From an uncultured Chloroflexota bacterium (GTDB lineage: Bacteria; Chloroflexota; Limnocylindria; Limnocylindrales; CSP1-4): 64,000 bases of DNA. Where the stretch lies: contig CAIJPD010000015.1 in assembly GCA_903822495.1 (NCBI GenBank), forward strand, positions 1-64,000. The letters run 5' to 3'. The position numbers and the translations under genes are program-made. This document shows, piece by piece, positions 33,587 to 42,300 of the stretch. The notes beneath the pieces are model-generated. The model ran no database searches, was not told the DNA's origin, and was given only the letters and a program-made list of their open reading frames with translations. Every line of letters begins with the position of its first letter. The stretch's first letter is position 1.

Positions 33587-34275
33587 CCGCGCGCGTGACC
33601 GGCAAGCGCTGGCGCGACCAGGCCGCCGTCGCCGTGGTGGCGGCCGTCCTCGGCGTGCTCGTCGTGATCCAGCTTCGCACGCAGCAGGCCGATCCGGGGC
33701 TGTCCGCGCTGTCGGCGCAGGACCTGACCGTGCTGATCGCCAACCTCAACACCCGGAACGGACAGCTGCGCGAGGAGGTGGCCACCCTGTCGCGCGAGCT
33801 CTCGACGCTCTCCGCCAGCCAGGCCCGGGGCCAGTCATCGGTGGACCAGATCCGCCGGGACCTCGCCAAGGTCCGGGCGTGGTCCGGCCTCGACCCGGTG
33901 GCCGGGCGGGGGGTCCGCATCCTGGTGAGTGGACCCATCGATGGCCCCGGCGTGGAGGAGTTGCTCAACGAGCTGCGGAACGCCGGGGCGGAGGCCATCT
34001 CGGTCGGCGGCGTGCGCCTCGTCGCGGGCACCGTCGTGGCCGGCTCCACCGGCTCGATCGGCGTGGAGACCACGCTCCTGGCCGATCCATTCGAGGTCGT
34101 GGCCATCGGGTCGCCCGAAGTCCTGACAGGCTCCCTCACGCGCGCCGGCGGGGTCATCTCCCTGCTCGCCGCGACGCATCCGCAGGTCCATGTCGTCGTC
34201 ACCCCCGCCGACGGCCTCCAGGTCCCGGCCACCATCCGTTCGCTGGCGCCCAGCCATGGCGCGCCCCGCCTCTGA
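33583..34275 (+). CDS. DUF881 family membrane protein (copy 2)
   Basis: 230 aa from GTG 33583 (GTGA overlap with copy 1). It has an N-terminal transmembrane helix (AAVAVVAAVLGVLVVIQL), a coiled coil (VLIANLNTRNGQLREEVATL), then AGRGVRILVSGPIDGPGVEELLNELRNAGAEAISVGGVRL and DPFEVVAIGSPEVL, the DUF881 core. It is a tandem paralogue of the upstream gene with a different coiled coil, consistent with the two forming a heteromer. Confidence 0.85.
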   Translation: MTARVTGKRWRDQAAVAVVAAVLGVLVVIQLRTQQADPGLSALSAQDLTVLIANLNTRNGQLREEVATLSRELSTLSASQARGQSSVDQIRRDLAKVRAWSGLDPVAGRGVRILVSGPIDGPGVEELLNELRNAGAEAISVGGVRLVAGTVVAGSTGSIGVETTLLADPFEVVAIGSPEVLTGSLTRAGGVISLLAATHPQVHVVVTPADGLQVPATIRSLAPSHGAPRL

Positions 34276-34279
34276 TACT
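34274..34279 (+). promoter_or_regulatory. -10 box GATACT before the DUF951 gene
   Basis: TCTGATACTCTG lies at the stop codon of the second DUF881 gene. The predicted start near 34286 leaves a leader of about 6 nt before ATG 34292, so translation would be nearly leaderless. Confidence 0.35.
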
Positions 34280-34291
34280 CTGCGCGCCCAT

Positions 34292-34612
34292 ATGACCGAC
34301 CAGCCCGTTCTCGAGCTGCTCCTCGGCGACATCGTCCGGCTCCGCCGCCCGCACCCCTGCGGCGGGACGGACTGGCAGGTCGATCGCCTCGGCGCGGACA
34401 TCGGCCTCACGTGCGCCACCTGTGGTCGCCACGCGATGATCGAGCGACGCCCGCTGGAGCGTCGGATCGAAGGATTCGTCCGGCGGGGTGACCGATCGAT
34501 CTCGGCTGTGACGGCCCCCGTGGCCCAGCCCGACAGCGCAGGTGCAGTCCAGGCGGTGCCCGGGCGCACCACGCGTACTCGGTCCGCGACCGCGCCTGGG
34601 AGCACGCCGTGA
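34292..34612 (+). CDS. DUF951 domain protein
   Basis: 106 aa from ATG 34292; the longer track ORF starts within the previous gene. The first 65 residues match DUF951 closely: LLGDIVRLRRPHPCGGTDW, LGADIGLTCATCGRHAMI and RRPLERRIEGF, including a HPCG and a CATC motif that may bind zinc. Family members are usually about 60-70 residues; here a Thr/Ala/Pro-rich tail of about 40 residues is added. The function is unknown; in Firmicutes the gene (yyzM-like) lies near mechanosensitive-channel and ychF genes. The stop overlaps the GTG of the MFS gene. Confidence 0.85.
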   Translation: MTDQPVLELLLGDIVRLRRPHPCGGTDWQVDRLGADIGLTCATCGRHAMIERRPLERRIEGFVRRGDRSISAVTAPVAQPDSAGAVQAVPGRTTRTRSATAPGSTP

Positions 34613-36081
34613 GCCCCGCGGCGTCGGGCCCCGTGAGTCGGAGCCACAGCGGGCTGAGCGTCCTCCGGAACCGACCCTTCCTGCTCCTCTGGCTCTCCCA
34701 GGTGGCGACCCAGATCGGCGGGAACATGGTCCTCTACGGGCTGACCGTCCTGGTGCTCCAGTCGACCGGGTCCAACTCGGCCATCAGCGCCCTCTTCCTG
34801 ACCTTCCTGGTGCCGGCCGTGCTGCTGTCGGCCGTGGCCGGGGTGTACGTGGACCGGATGGATCGACGGACCATCCTGATCCTGACCAACCTCCTCCGCG
34901 CCGTGGCCATCGGCGGGATCTTCCTGGTCGGGAACAACATCGCCGGGATCCTGCTGCTGAACGTCTTCGTGTCGGTCATCACCGTCTTCTTCGCACCGGC
35001 CGAGGCGGCGATGATCCCGGTCCTCGTCTCGCGCGCGCAGCTCGTCTCGGCCAACGGCCTGTTCACCCTGACGCTCAACGGCGCGTTTGCGCTGGGGTAC
35101 GCGCTCCTGGGCCCGCTGATCGTGACCCTGCTCGGGCCGGAGCGGCTGATCCTGGTCGTCGCCGTCCTCTACCTGGTCGCCGCGCTGTTCTGCTTCACCC
35201 TTCCGGCGTCGCGTCCGGTTCATGGGCTGCAGCTTGGCCTCGATTCGGTCGGCGAGGCGGAGACGGCCGTGGTGCGGAATGTCGGCGCCCTGCGAGAGGG
35301 GATCGACTACATCCGCCAGAACCCGGCGATCAGCTGGTCGCTCGTCTACCTGGGCATCGCCGCCTCGCTCGTCGGCGTGATCGGCGTGCTGGGACCGTCG
35401 TTCGCCCAGGTCACGCTGGGCCTGGACGCCAAGGACCTGATCGTGGTCATCCTGCCGCTGGGCCTGGGGATCGTGTTCGGGATCCTCCTGCTCAACGCCT
35501 ACGGCAAGTACGTGGTCCGACGGCGCGCGATCGAGGGCGGCCTGATCCTGCTGGGGGTCCTGCTCGTGCTGCTCACGGCGGCCGGGCCCATCAGCCGCGC
35601 CGTCAACGCCGTGGACAGGTCCAACCAGATCTCCAACCTGTCCGGCCTGACCTCCCTGGTCTCCGTGGTCGTGGTCATGGCCTTCTTCGCCGGGATTGCG
35701 TACGGGATCGTCGCCATCTCCAGCCAGACCGCGCTCCAGGAGGACCTGCCCGAGGCGGTCCGCGGGCGGGTCTTCGGCGTCCTCAACATGCTGGTCTCGG
35801 TCGCCAGCTTCATGCCCATCATCCTGGTCGGGCCAATCGCGGACCTGGTCGGGACCACCAACGTGATCCTGTCGGTGGCGGGCGCCGTCCTGGTCGCCGG
35901 GATCATCTCGGTGGTGGCCCGCGGGCCGGTGGCTCCCGAGGATGCGCGGCGCACAGCGGGCACCATGGTGGAAGGCAGCCCGATGGACTCCATCGGGGTC
36001 ACGGTCCGGGCACGCGACGACCTGGGCGCCTCCGCGACCGCGGATGAGGCGGAGTCCACCGTCGCGGACGTCAGCGAATGA
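34609..36081 (+). CDS. MFS transporter
   Basis: 490 aa from GTG 34609 (4-bp overlap with DUF951). About 12 helices. It starts 'LRNRPFLLLWLSQVATQIGGNM', with DRMDRRTILILTNLLRA after helix 2, 'FFAPAEAAMIPVLVSRAQLVSANG', and in the second half 'QEDLPEAVRGRVFGVLNML'. It belongs to the same broad EntS-like MFS group as the pair at 25.4-28.0 kb but is clearly more distant. Its C-terminal 50 residues are hydrophilic and acidic. It overlaps the following glycosyltransferase gene by 4 bp, which suggests a joint role such as export or flipping of a product, unproven. Confidence 0.87.
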   Translation: MSPAASGPVSRSHSGLSVLRNRPFLLLWLSQVATQIGGNMVLYGLTVLVLQSTGSNSAISALFLTFLVPAVLLSAVAGVYVDRMDRRTILILTNLLRAVAIGGIFLVGNNIAGILLLNVFVSVITVFFAPAEAAMIPVLVSRAQLVSANGLFTLTLNGAFALGYALLGPLIVTLLGPERLILVVAVLYLVAALFCFTLPASRPVHGLQLGLDSVGEAETAVVRNVGALREGIDYIRQNPAISWSLVYLGIAASLVGVIGVLGPSFAQVTLGLDAKDLIVVILPLGLGIVFGILLLNAYGKYVVRRRAIEGGLILLGVLLVLLTAAGPISRAVNAVDRSNQISNLSGLTSLVSVVVVMAFFAGIAYGIVAISSQTALQEDLPEAVRGRVFGVLNMLVSVASFMPIILVGPIADLVGTTNVILSVAGAVLVAGIISVVARGPVAPEDARRTAGTMVEGSPMDSIGVTVRARDDLGASATADEAESTVADVSE

Positions 36082-37481
36082 CGGGGCCTGACCGCCGCGT
36101 GACGCCCGACGCGTGGCGCGCGATCGCCCTGGGCGTGCTCGTCGGGGGGCTCGTTGGCGGCATGCGCGCCGCGTCGGGCCGCCGGGCATCCACGCCACTC
36201 GCCCTCGCCGCCGCGGTCGTGGCCGGGTCCGTGATCCCCATCGCGCGGGCCAGTCGCCGGCCACCGGTGCCGCAGGGCGCGCCGCCGCTGGACCCCGCCG
36301 CGACGCCCGTGACCTTCTCGGTGGTCGTCGCCGGCCGCGACGAGGCCAACGTGCTGCCGGCCCTGGTGCGCGACGTGGCCGGTCAGGACTGGCGTGACGA
36401 AGATGGCGAGCCGCGCTTCGAACTTGTCGTCATCGACGATCGCTCCATCGACGGGACGGGGGCGGCCGTCCTCGACGCTGCGACCAGGGCCGGGATCGGC
36501 GCCGTCACGCGGGTGATCCGGCGCGAGGGCGAGGGCCTGCCCGACGGGAAGGGGGCCGCGCTGACCGCCGCCCAGCCGGACGCCTGCCGCGGGGACTACG
36601 TCGTGGTCCTCGACGCCGACGCCCGGATCGGGAGCGGCTTCCTGCGGGTCCTCGCGGGCTATGCGGCGGCGGGCGTGGATGCCATGACCCCGCGACGCCG
36701 CATCCTCGACGCGGGGAGCTCGGTGCTCGCCCAGCTCCAGGCCGACGAGCAGACGCTGGACGGCGAGCTCCAGCGGGGCCGGTGGGCGATGGACGGTTGC
36801 TCGGAGTTCCGGGGCAACGGGATCACCATCCGTCGCTCCCTCCTGACGGCGCTCGGCGGCTGGCACGCGGAGGCGCTCACCGAGGACATCGACCTGTCGA
36901 GCCGCCTGGCCGCCGAGACGGGGATCGTGGTCGCATGGATCCTTGACGCCGAGGTCTGGGAAGAGCCGGTACGGAGCTGGAAGTCCCTGCTCCGCCAACG
37001 GGAGCGCTGGTCCGAGGGCGCGGCCCGGCGGGCATTCGAGCACGGCCCCGCGATCATGGCCAGCCGCCGGCTCTCGCCGCGCCAGAAGGCCGATTTCGCC
37101 CTCTACGTGGCGCAGCTCCTGGCTCCGCCGCTGATCATCGGCGCCGCGCTCGGGACGGCCCGCCGTCGACCCGTCTCGGCGGCGATGCTGCTGGGGACCT
37201 ACATGGTGATCAGCGGCGGCATCACCTGGGACGCGCTGCGCTGGGAGCGGGATGCCTCCGGCCTGCCACCGGCGCCCGGGCCGCGAGTCGGCCGGGCCGT
37301 CGGCGCCGGGGTCTTCACGTTCGTCTGGCTGGCCGCCGTGCCGCGAGCGCTGTGGCGACTTGCGACCCGGACGGGGCATGTCCGGTACGACAAGATGGCC
37401 CACCACGGGTCGTCGGCCGGCACGGCACTGGATCCATCGGACGACCACGCGGCCGACGACCCGGAGCGCACTGTCGGCTAA
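36078..37481 (+). CDS. Membrane-associated family-2 glycosyltransferase
   Basis: 467 aa. The N-terminus has one or two hydrophobic segments (ALGVLVGGLVGGM; ALAAAVVAGSVIPI). The GT-A domain shows TFSVVVAGRDEANVLPALV, the nucleotide-sugar Asp in VVIDDRSIDGTG, the metal-binding DADA in VVLDADARIGSGF, the acceptor-site EALTEDIDLSSRL (ED) and RQRERWSEGA (the QxxRW-like motif), so all catalytic elements of processive or lipid-linked-type GT2 enzymes are present. Two or three C-terminal helices follow. The product could be a glycolipid or polysaccharide; the acceptor is unknown. It is the last gene of the coupled 28-37.5 kb series. Confidence 0.88.
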   Translation: MTGPDRRVTPDAWRAIALGVLVGGLVGGMRAASGRRASTPLALAAAVVAGSVIPIARASRRPPVPQGAPPLDPAATPVTFSVVVAGRDEANVLPALVRDVAGQDWRDEDGEPRFELVVIDDRSIDGTGAAVLDAATRAGIGAVTRVIRREGEGLPDGKGAALTAAQPDACRGDYVVVLDADARIGSGFLRVLAGYAAAGVDAMTPRRRILDAGSSVLAQLQADEQTLDGELQRGRWAMDGCSEFRGNGITIRRSLLTALGGWHAEALTEDIDLSSRLAAETGIVVAWILDAEVWEEPVRSWKSLLRQRERWSEGAARRAFEHGPAIMASRRLSPRQKADFALYVAQLLAPPLIIGAALGTARRRPVSAAMLLGTYMVISGGITWDALRWERDASGLPPAPGPRVGRAVGAGVFTFVWLAAVPRALWRLATRTGHVRYDKMAHHGSSAGTALDPSDDHAADDPERTVG

Positions 37482-37487
37482 GCCGGT

Positions 37488-37503
37488 CGGCGGCCACCCG
37501 CCG
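37488..37503. terminator. Candidate bidirectional terminator hairpin
   Basis: CGGCGG-CCAC-CCGCCG is a perfect 6-bp stem with a 4-nt loop, directly after the stop of the glycosyltransferase gene and between convergent genes. There is no T-tract. Confidence 0.4.
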
Positions 37504-37536
37504 GGGCGGCGCGGCGCAGCGCTCCAGCCGGCGTCC

Positions 37537-38379
37537 TCACCGGGAACCTCGCCGGGCGGGGGAGGGGAGGCCCCGCTGGCGCCGTGCCTCGTAGAGCAGG
37601 ACAGCGGTCGCCGCGGAGACGTTGAGGGAATCCGCGACACCCAGCATCGGCAGGCGGACCCCGGCGATGTCGTCCGCCGCCCAGCGCTCCGACAGCCCCT
37701 CGGCCTCCGCCCCCACGGCGATCGCGAGGGCGCCCGTCAGGTCCGTGTCGGTCGCCAGCGCGGAGCCGTCCACGCGGGCGGCGACGATCCGGATCCCGCG
37801 CCCGCGCAGCCAGGCCAGCACCGCGTCGGCGGGCGCGGCCGCCAGCGGCACCGCGAAGATGGTTCCCAGGCTGGCGCGGATGGCGTTGGGGTTGAACAGG
37901 TCCGTCCTGGGTGACGCGGCGATGACCGCGTCCGCCCCGGCCCCGTCGGCAGAGCGGAGGATCGCGCCCAGGTTCCCGGGCTTCTCCACGTCCTCTGCCA
38001 CGACGATCAACGGATCCGGCGGGAGTTGGAGGGACTCCAGCGAGGTGCCGGGGATGGCGATGACGGCCAGGACGCCCTCGCCCCGGTCGCCGAATGAGAC
38101 CTTGGCGAAGACCTCCGGCGTCACCGTCCAGGTGGGTGCGATGGCCCGCAGGCGGTAGGCCGCCTCGTGCCCGTCCGCGCTGCGCAGGAGGTCGTCGCAC
38201 ACGAAGCCCTCGTGCACCGTGATGCCCGCCGCCAGTCCCCGCAGCAGCTCGCGGGCACCATCCACCAGGGTCAGTCCGGCCTGCTCACGGGCCCGCCGGT
38301 CGCGGAGCCGCACGACGGCCTTGACCCGCGGGTTGGCCAGGCTGGTGATGATGCCGGCTGGCCAGGGCGTGGTGGTCAC
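37537..38379 (-). CDS. SpoU/TrmH-family RNA 2'-O-methyltransferase
   Basis: 280 aa. GTG 38379 (TTTPWPAGIITSLANPRVKAV) is the sensible start; the longer track ORF runs through a shadow frame. The N-terminal substrate-binding domain has 'SLANPRVKAVVRLRDRRARE' and LTLVDGARELLRG. The SPOUT domain has motif 1 VEKPGNLGAILRSADGAG, motif 2 AIAVGAEAEGLS and motif 3 LPMLGVADSLNVSAATAVLLYE, which form the knotted SAM site. Such enzymes methylate ribose in rRNA or tRNA; the target nucleotide cannot be read from sequence. It lies downstream of another methyltransferase gene with a 25-bp gap. Confidence 0.9.
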   Translation of the reverse strand: MTTTPWPAGIITSLANPRVKAVVRLRDRRAREQAGLTLVDGARELLRGLAAGITVHEGFVCDDLLRSADGHEAAYRLRAIAPTWTVTPEVFAKVSFGDRGEGVLAVIAIPGTSLESLQLPPDPLIVVAEDVEKPGNLGAILRSADGAGADAVIAASPRTDLFNPNAIRASLGTIFAVPLAAAPADAVLAWLRGRGIRIVAARVDGSALATDTDLTGALAIAVGAEAEGLSERWAADDIAGVRLPMLGVADSLNVSAATAVLLYEARRQRGLPSPARRGSR

Positions 38380-38404
38380 GCGCGCATCATCGCTGGGGCG
38401 GCCG

Positions 38405-39256
38405 TCAGGATGCCACGCACGCGACGGCGCCCAGGGCCAGCCGCGCGCCCGACGCCGCGTCCAGCGACATGTCGCGCGCATCCACATCCTGCCAGCCCCG
38501 GCCCAGGGCCGTGGCGAGGAGGTCGGCCAGGCGCTCCGGCGATTGCCCCCTGGTGTGGGCCGTGAGGAGGCAGAACCCGTCGCCGCCGCCCAGCAGGGTG
38601 GCACAGGCGGCGAGGAGGTCGGGGAGCTGGTCCTCCAGCTGCCACGGTCGTCCCCCGGCACCGTGGCCGTAGCTGGGTGGGTCCAGCACGATGCCGTCGT
38701 AGCGCCGTCCCCGGCGCACCTCGCGTGCCACGAACGTCTCGACCTCGTCCACGATCCAGCGGACCGGCGCCTCCGCCAGCCCCGAGAGCTCGGCGTTGCG
38801 GCGCGCCCAGGCCACCGTGGGCCGTGACGAGTCGACGTGCACCACGGCGGCGCCGGCACGCGCCAGAGCGAGCGTGGCGAGGCCGGTGTACGCAAACAGG
38901 TTCAGGACGAGTGGGCGGCCGTCGGGCCCGGCGCCGGCACCCAGCAGCGTGCCCGCCTGGGTCGCCAGCCAGGCGATGTTGCCCGTGTGCTCCGGGAAGA
39001 GGCCCACCTGGCCCGTGGGGGTGGGTCGGAGCTCCAGCGTCAAGCCGGCCACGCCGGCGGACCAGGGCGCCAGCCCCGCGGGTCCGCACCAGCCATCGGG
39101 CCGGACGAACCGGAGGTCCGCACGCGGCCAGGCCTCGTCGTCGCGGCGCGGGCCGAGGGCCGCCGGGGCCGGCCGGTCCACGATGCGCTCGCCAAAGCGT
39201 TCCAGGCGGCGCTCGTCGCCGGCATCCAGCAGCTCGTAGTCGATCAGGTCATGCAC
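38405..39256 (-). CDS. Class I SAM-dependent (RlmI-like) methyltransferase
   Basis: 283 aa from GTG 39256, fixed by the upstream -10 box. The SAM-binding fold is LVLNLFAYTGLATLALARAGA with the acidic residue in VVHVDSSRPTV. The catalytic-region motif IVLDPPSYGHG is the DPPxF/Y type seen in rRNA large-subunit cytosine methyltransferases (RlmI/RlmK). There is no PUA domain as in RlmI, so the protein is a short relative. The likely substrate is RNA, by homology only. The downstream SpoU gene is probably cotranscribed. Confidence 0.85.
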   Translation of the reverse strand: MHDLIDYELLDAGDERRLERFGERIVDRPAPAALGPRRDDEAWPRADLRFVRPDGWCGPAGLAPWSAGVAGLTLELRPTPTGQVGLFPEHTGNIAWLATQAGTLLGAGAGPDGRPLVLNLFAYTGLATLALARAGAAVVHVDSSRPTVAWARRNAELSGLAEAPVRWIVDEVETFVAREVRRGRRYDGIVLDPPSYGHGAGGRPWQLEDQLPDLLAACATLLGGGDGFCLLTAHTRGQSPERLADLLATALGRGWQDVDARDMSLDAASGARLALGAVACVAS

Positions 39257-39262
39257 GACCCC

Positions 39263-39268
39263 ATGGTA
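39263..39268 (-). promoter_or_regulatory. -10 box TACCAT of the methyltransferase genes (leaderless)
   Basis: Minus-strand TACCAT puts +1 exactly on the GTG at 39256. No ribosome binding site precedes the codon. Confidence 0.5.
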
Positions 39269-39334
39269 GGGGCAGGGCCGAGCTGGTTCGCGTGCTCCGG
39301 CGCGTGCCGATCCGGTGGAGCGGGCCAGGGGGCA

Positions 39335-42300
39335 TCAGCCCTTCGTTGGCGATGGCCCCCGCGGTCGCTGGAGCCGGGCGTAGACGAAGTTGCTGCCCAG
39401 GAGCAGGGTCCCCAGCGCCAGCAGGACGGCGACCCTGCCCTCGATCGGCATGCCGACGAGGTCGATCAGGAAGACCTTCACGACCGCCAACCCGAGGAGA
39501 GCCAGGCCGAAGAGTCGAACCCGGGGGCGGGCCCACACGATGCCGCCGGCGAAGCTCATGCCGCCGAGGACGGCCCACAGCACGCTCAGGCCGACCTGGG
39601 CATCCCACTGCAGGTCGGACAGCGCGCGGACCCCCAGGGGAACCTGGGCCTGGAACCAGTCGACGACGCCGATCGAGGCGAGATAGGCGCCCGCGATGCC
39701 GGCCGCCCACCGTGCCCGGCGGGCCAGTGGATGGCCTGCATGGAGCCGGGCAACCAGTGCCAGTGCGATCGCCAGCGCGCCGACACCCACCGTGGCGTCC
39801 GTCAGATAGGTCCAGCCGAGCACGGTCGTGTTGGCGTCGACCACCAACCGATCGGGTGGGGCGACGAAGGCGAGATCCACGACGGCGGCGAAGATGCCCA
39901 CGACAACGGCGACGCCGCCCAGGAGCATCCGCTCGGCCGCGCCGACCCTGACCAGCCAGGCGGCGGCGACGACGAGGGCGAGCCAGCCCGCCGCCGCGTA
40001 GCCGGGCCGCATCTCGAACGGCAGCAGCCAGGCGACGACCACGGCCGCCGCCACGCCGCCCCGAAGGAGGAAGACCGGGATACCCCAGGTGGCGCCCAGC
40101 GCGACGAAGGTGGCCGCCAGGAGCCCCAGGACGTAGGAGCGCTCGTCCACGAACGGCACGCCGGTCAGCGCCGCCTCGCCTGCGACCTGTCTCGCGAGGG
40201 CGATGGGCTCGGCGCGAGTCAGCGCCTGGGACACCATGAACGTCACGGCGAGGGCGGTCGCCGCGAACGGGCCGCGGTCGCCCAACCAGCCCATGGTCGT
40301 CTCGCGCGCCTCCGACAGCAGGTCCACCCGGACCAGGCGCCGGACGATGGCGACCGAGCCAACGCCGAGGACGCCCCAGGCGACCATGACGTGGGGGCGT
40401 GGGACCTCGAAGCCGGCGGCGTAGACCAGGAGTGTGAGGCCGATCCCGGCCATGCCCAGCCGGATCCAGCGCTGGCCCATGACCCATCTGCTCACAGCCA
40501 GGGCCGCCAGGACCGCCAGCAGCGAGAGGCTTTCTTCCCCTGCCAGGGGCGTTGGCGCCACGCCTTCGCGTCCCAGCCGGTCAAGCGGAAACTCGAACGC
40601 GATGACGTGGAAGATCATGGCGGTGCCGGCCAGGGCGCCCAGCGCGCGGACCGCGGGCCGCACGAGGCGGGTCAGCGCCGGCACCGTGCTTTGGTCGGAG
40701 AACCCGGGACCGGCCCGAGGTTCGATCACCAGAGCCTCGAGCGCGTAGGCCGCGATCGCGAGGACGGACCACGCCCACACCAGCGACGGGCCGGTCAGCT
40801 CGAAGGGGAAGACCCACAGCGCCAGCAGCCCGGCCGCGGCGGCCATGGCCACGCGGACCCAGGCAACCCGGACCAGGGCAGCGACGACGCCCAGTGACGC
40901 GAGGACCAGGACGAAGGCGAGGCCCTGGTTGCTGCCAAACGGCGCCGTCCGGTCCGCGGCGGCGACGCCCGCGGCGGGGTACTCGAACGCGAGGAGATGA
41001 CTGATGGCGAGGAGGCCGGCAACCAGTGCGGCCGCCAGGAAGGCCGGCTGCATGAACGGGCCGGGCCAGGCCGCGGTGGGGGCGCCGTCACGAGCGGGTC
41101 CGTCGCCCCCGGTGGCGGCTGGCGAGACGCGCAGTGACGACAGCCGGGGCTCGACCAGGCGATGATCGAGGACCAGCCCAAGCGTACCCAGGGCGGCCCA
41201 GGCAGCCACCAGCGGGGTGTCGGACAGCTCGAATGGGAACACGTAGATCGCGAGCGCGCCGGCCGCCGCCGCGAGGCCTGCCCGGACCCAGCCGATGGGC
41301 AACAGGACACCGGTCACCGTCATGGCCGCCAGCACCACGCCGAAGGAGAGCGCCTGCTGTCCGCCGAACGGGCTCAAGCCCAGGCCCGCGCCGAGCCTCA
41401 AGAGGGGGTACTCGAACGTCACGAGATGGAGAACGGCGCCGGCCCCGGCCAGGAGCGCCGTGGCCAGGAATGCCCGTCGGGCCCGGCCGCTCAGCCAGCC
41501 CACGTAGTCGTCGGCGATCCACTCCGCGGTGGCCGGGAGGTGGAGGGACGGAATCCCGTGCTCCCGGAAGCCCGGGGCGAGGTGCGGCGCGACAACCCAG
41601 TGAAACAGCACCAGTCCGGCGGTGGCCAGCAACGCCCACGCGGCGACCAGCCCGGTCCCCGATAGCTCGAAGGTGAAGACGTAGATCGCCACGAGCCCGC
41701 CGACCACCGCGAGGATGGCGCGGACCCACGCGAGGCGGACGATGAGGCCGGTCAGCAGCAGCGCGCCGATGATGAACCAGAAGACCACCCCGTCGCCGCC
41801 GGCACCCGCGAACGGAGTGGCGGGCGTCGCGGCCTCGCCGAACCTGATCGGCGGGTACTCGAAGATCACCAGGTGGGCGATGGACAGCGCGCCGAGCAGG
41901 ACGCCCACGGCCGCGCTGTACGGGTGTCGGCGCATGACGGCGACCCAGGCCAGGGCGACGGCTTCGGCCGCCCAGGCGATCGGCACCGGCGCGCCATCAA
42001 AGCGGATGGGCACCGACATGGCCACGGCGGCGACGCCTGACGCAGCCACGACCAGGCCGAATGGATGGCGGTCTCCGTAGCGGAAGAGGAAGCCCAGCCC
42101 GACCACCAGGTGGGCCACGCCCAGCGCCAGCGTGAAGGTGCCGCGGAACGATTCGAAGGGGCCCGTGAGGACCGCGAACCCGGCCCACAGGGTGAAGGCC
42201 GCATCGGCGAGCAGGAGGGTGACGGTCGTCGCGCGGAGCACGTCTGTGCGGTGACGCGTCTCCTCGCCGCCGGCCGCGACCAGGTTGACCAGCCAGAACG

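Noticed and set aside
33835-36264. 809-codon minus-strand ORF
   Set aside because: Its translation is Arg/Gly/Asp/His-rich low-complexity sequence opposite the DUF881, DUF951 and MFS genes, which have clear family motifs. It is a GC-driven shadow ORF.
38837-40897. 686-codon plus-strand ORF opposite the DUF2339 gene
   Set aside because: Gly/Gln/Asp/Arg-rich shadow of the minus-strand membrane protein, whose hydrophobic helices are clear.
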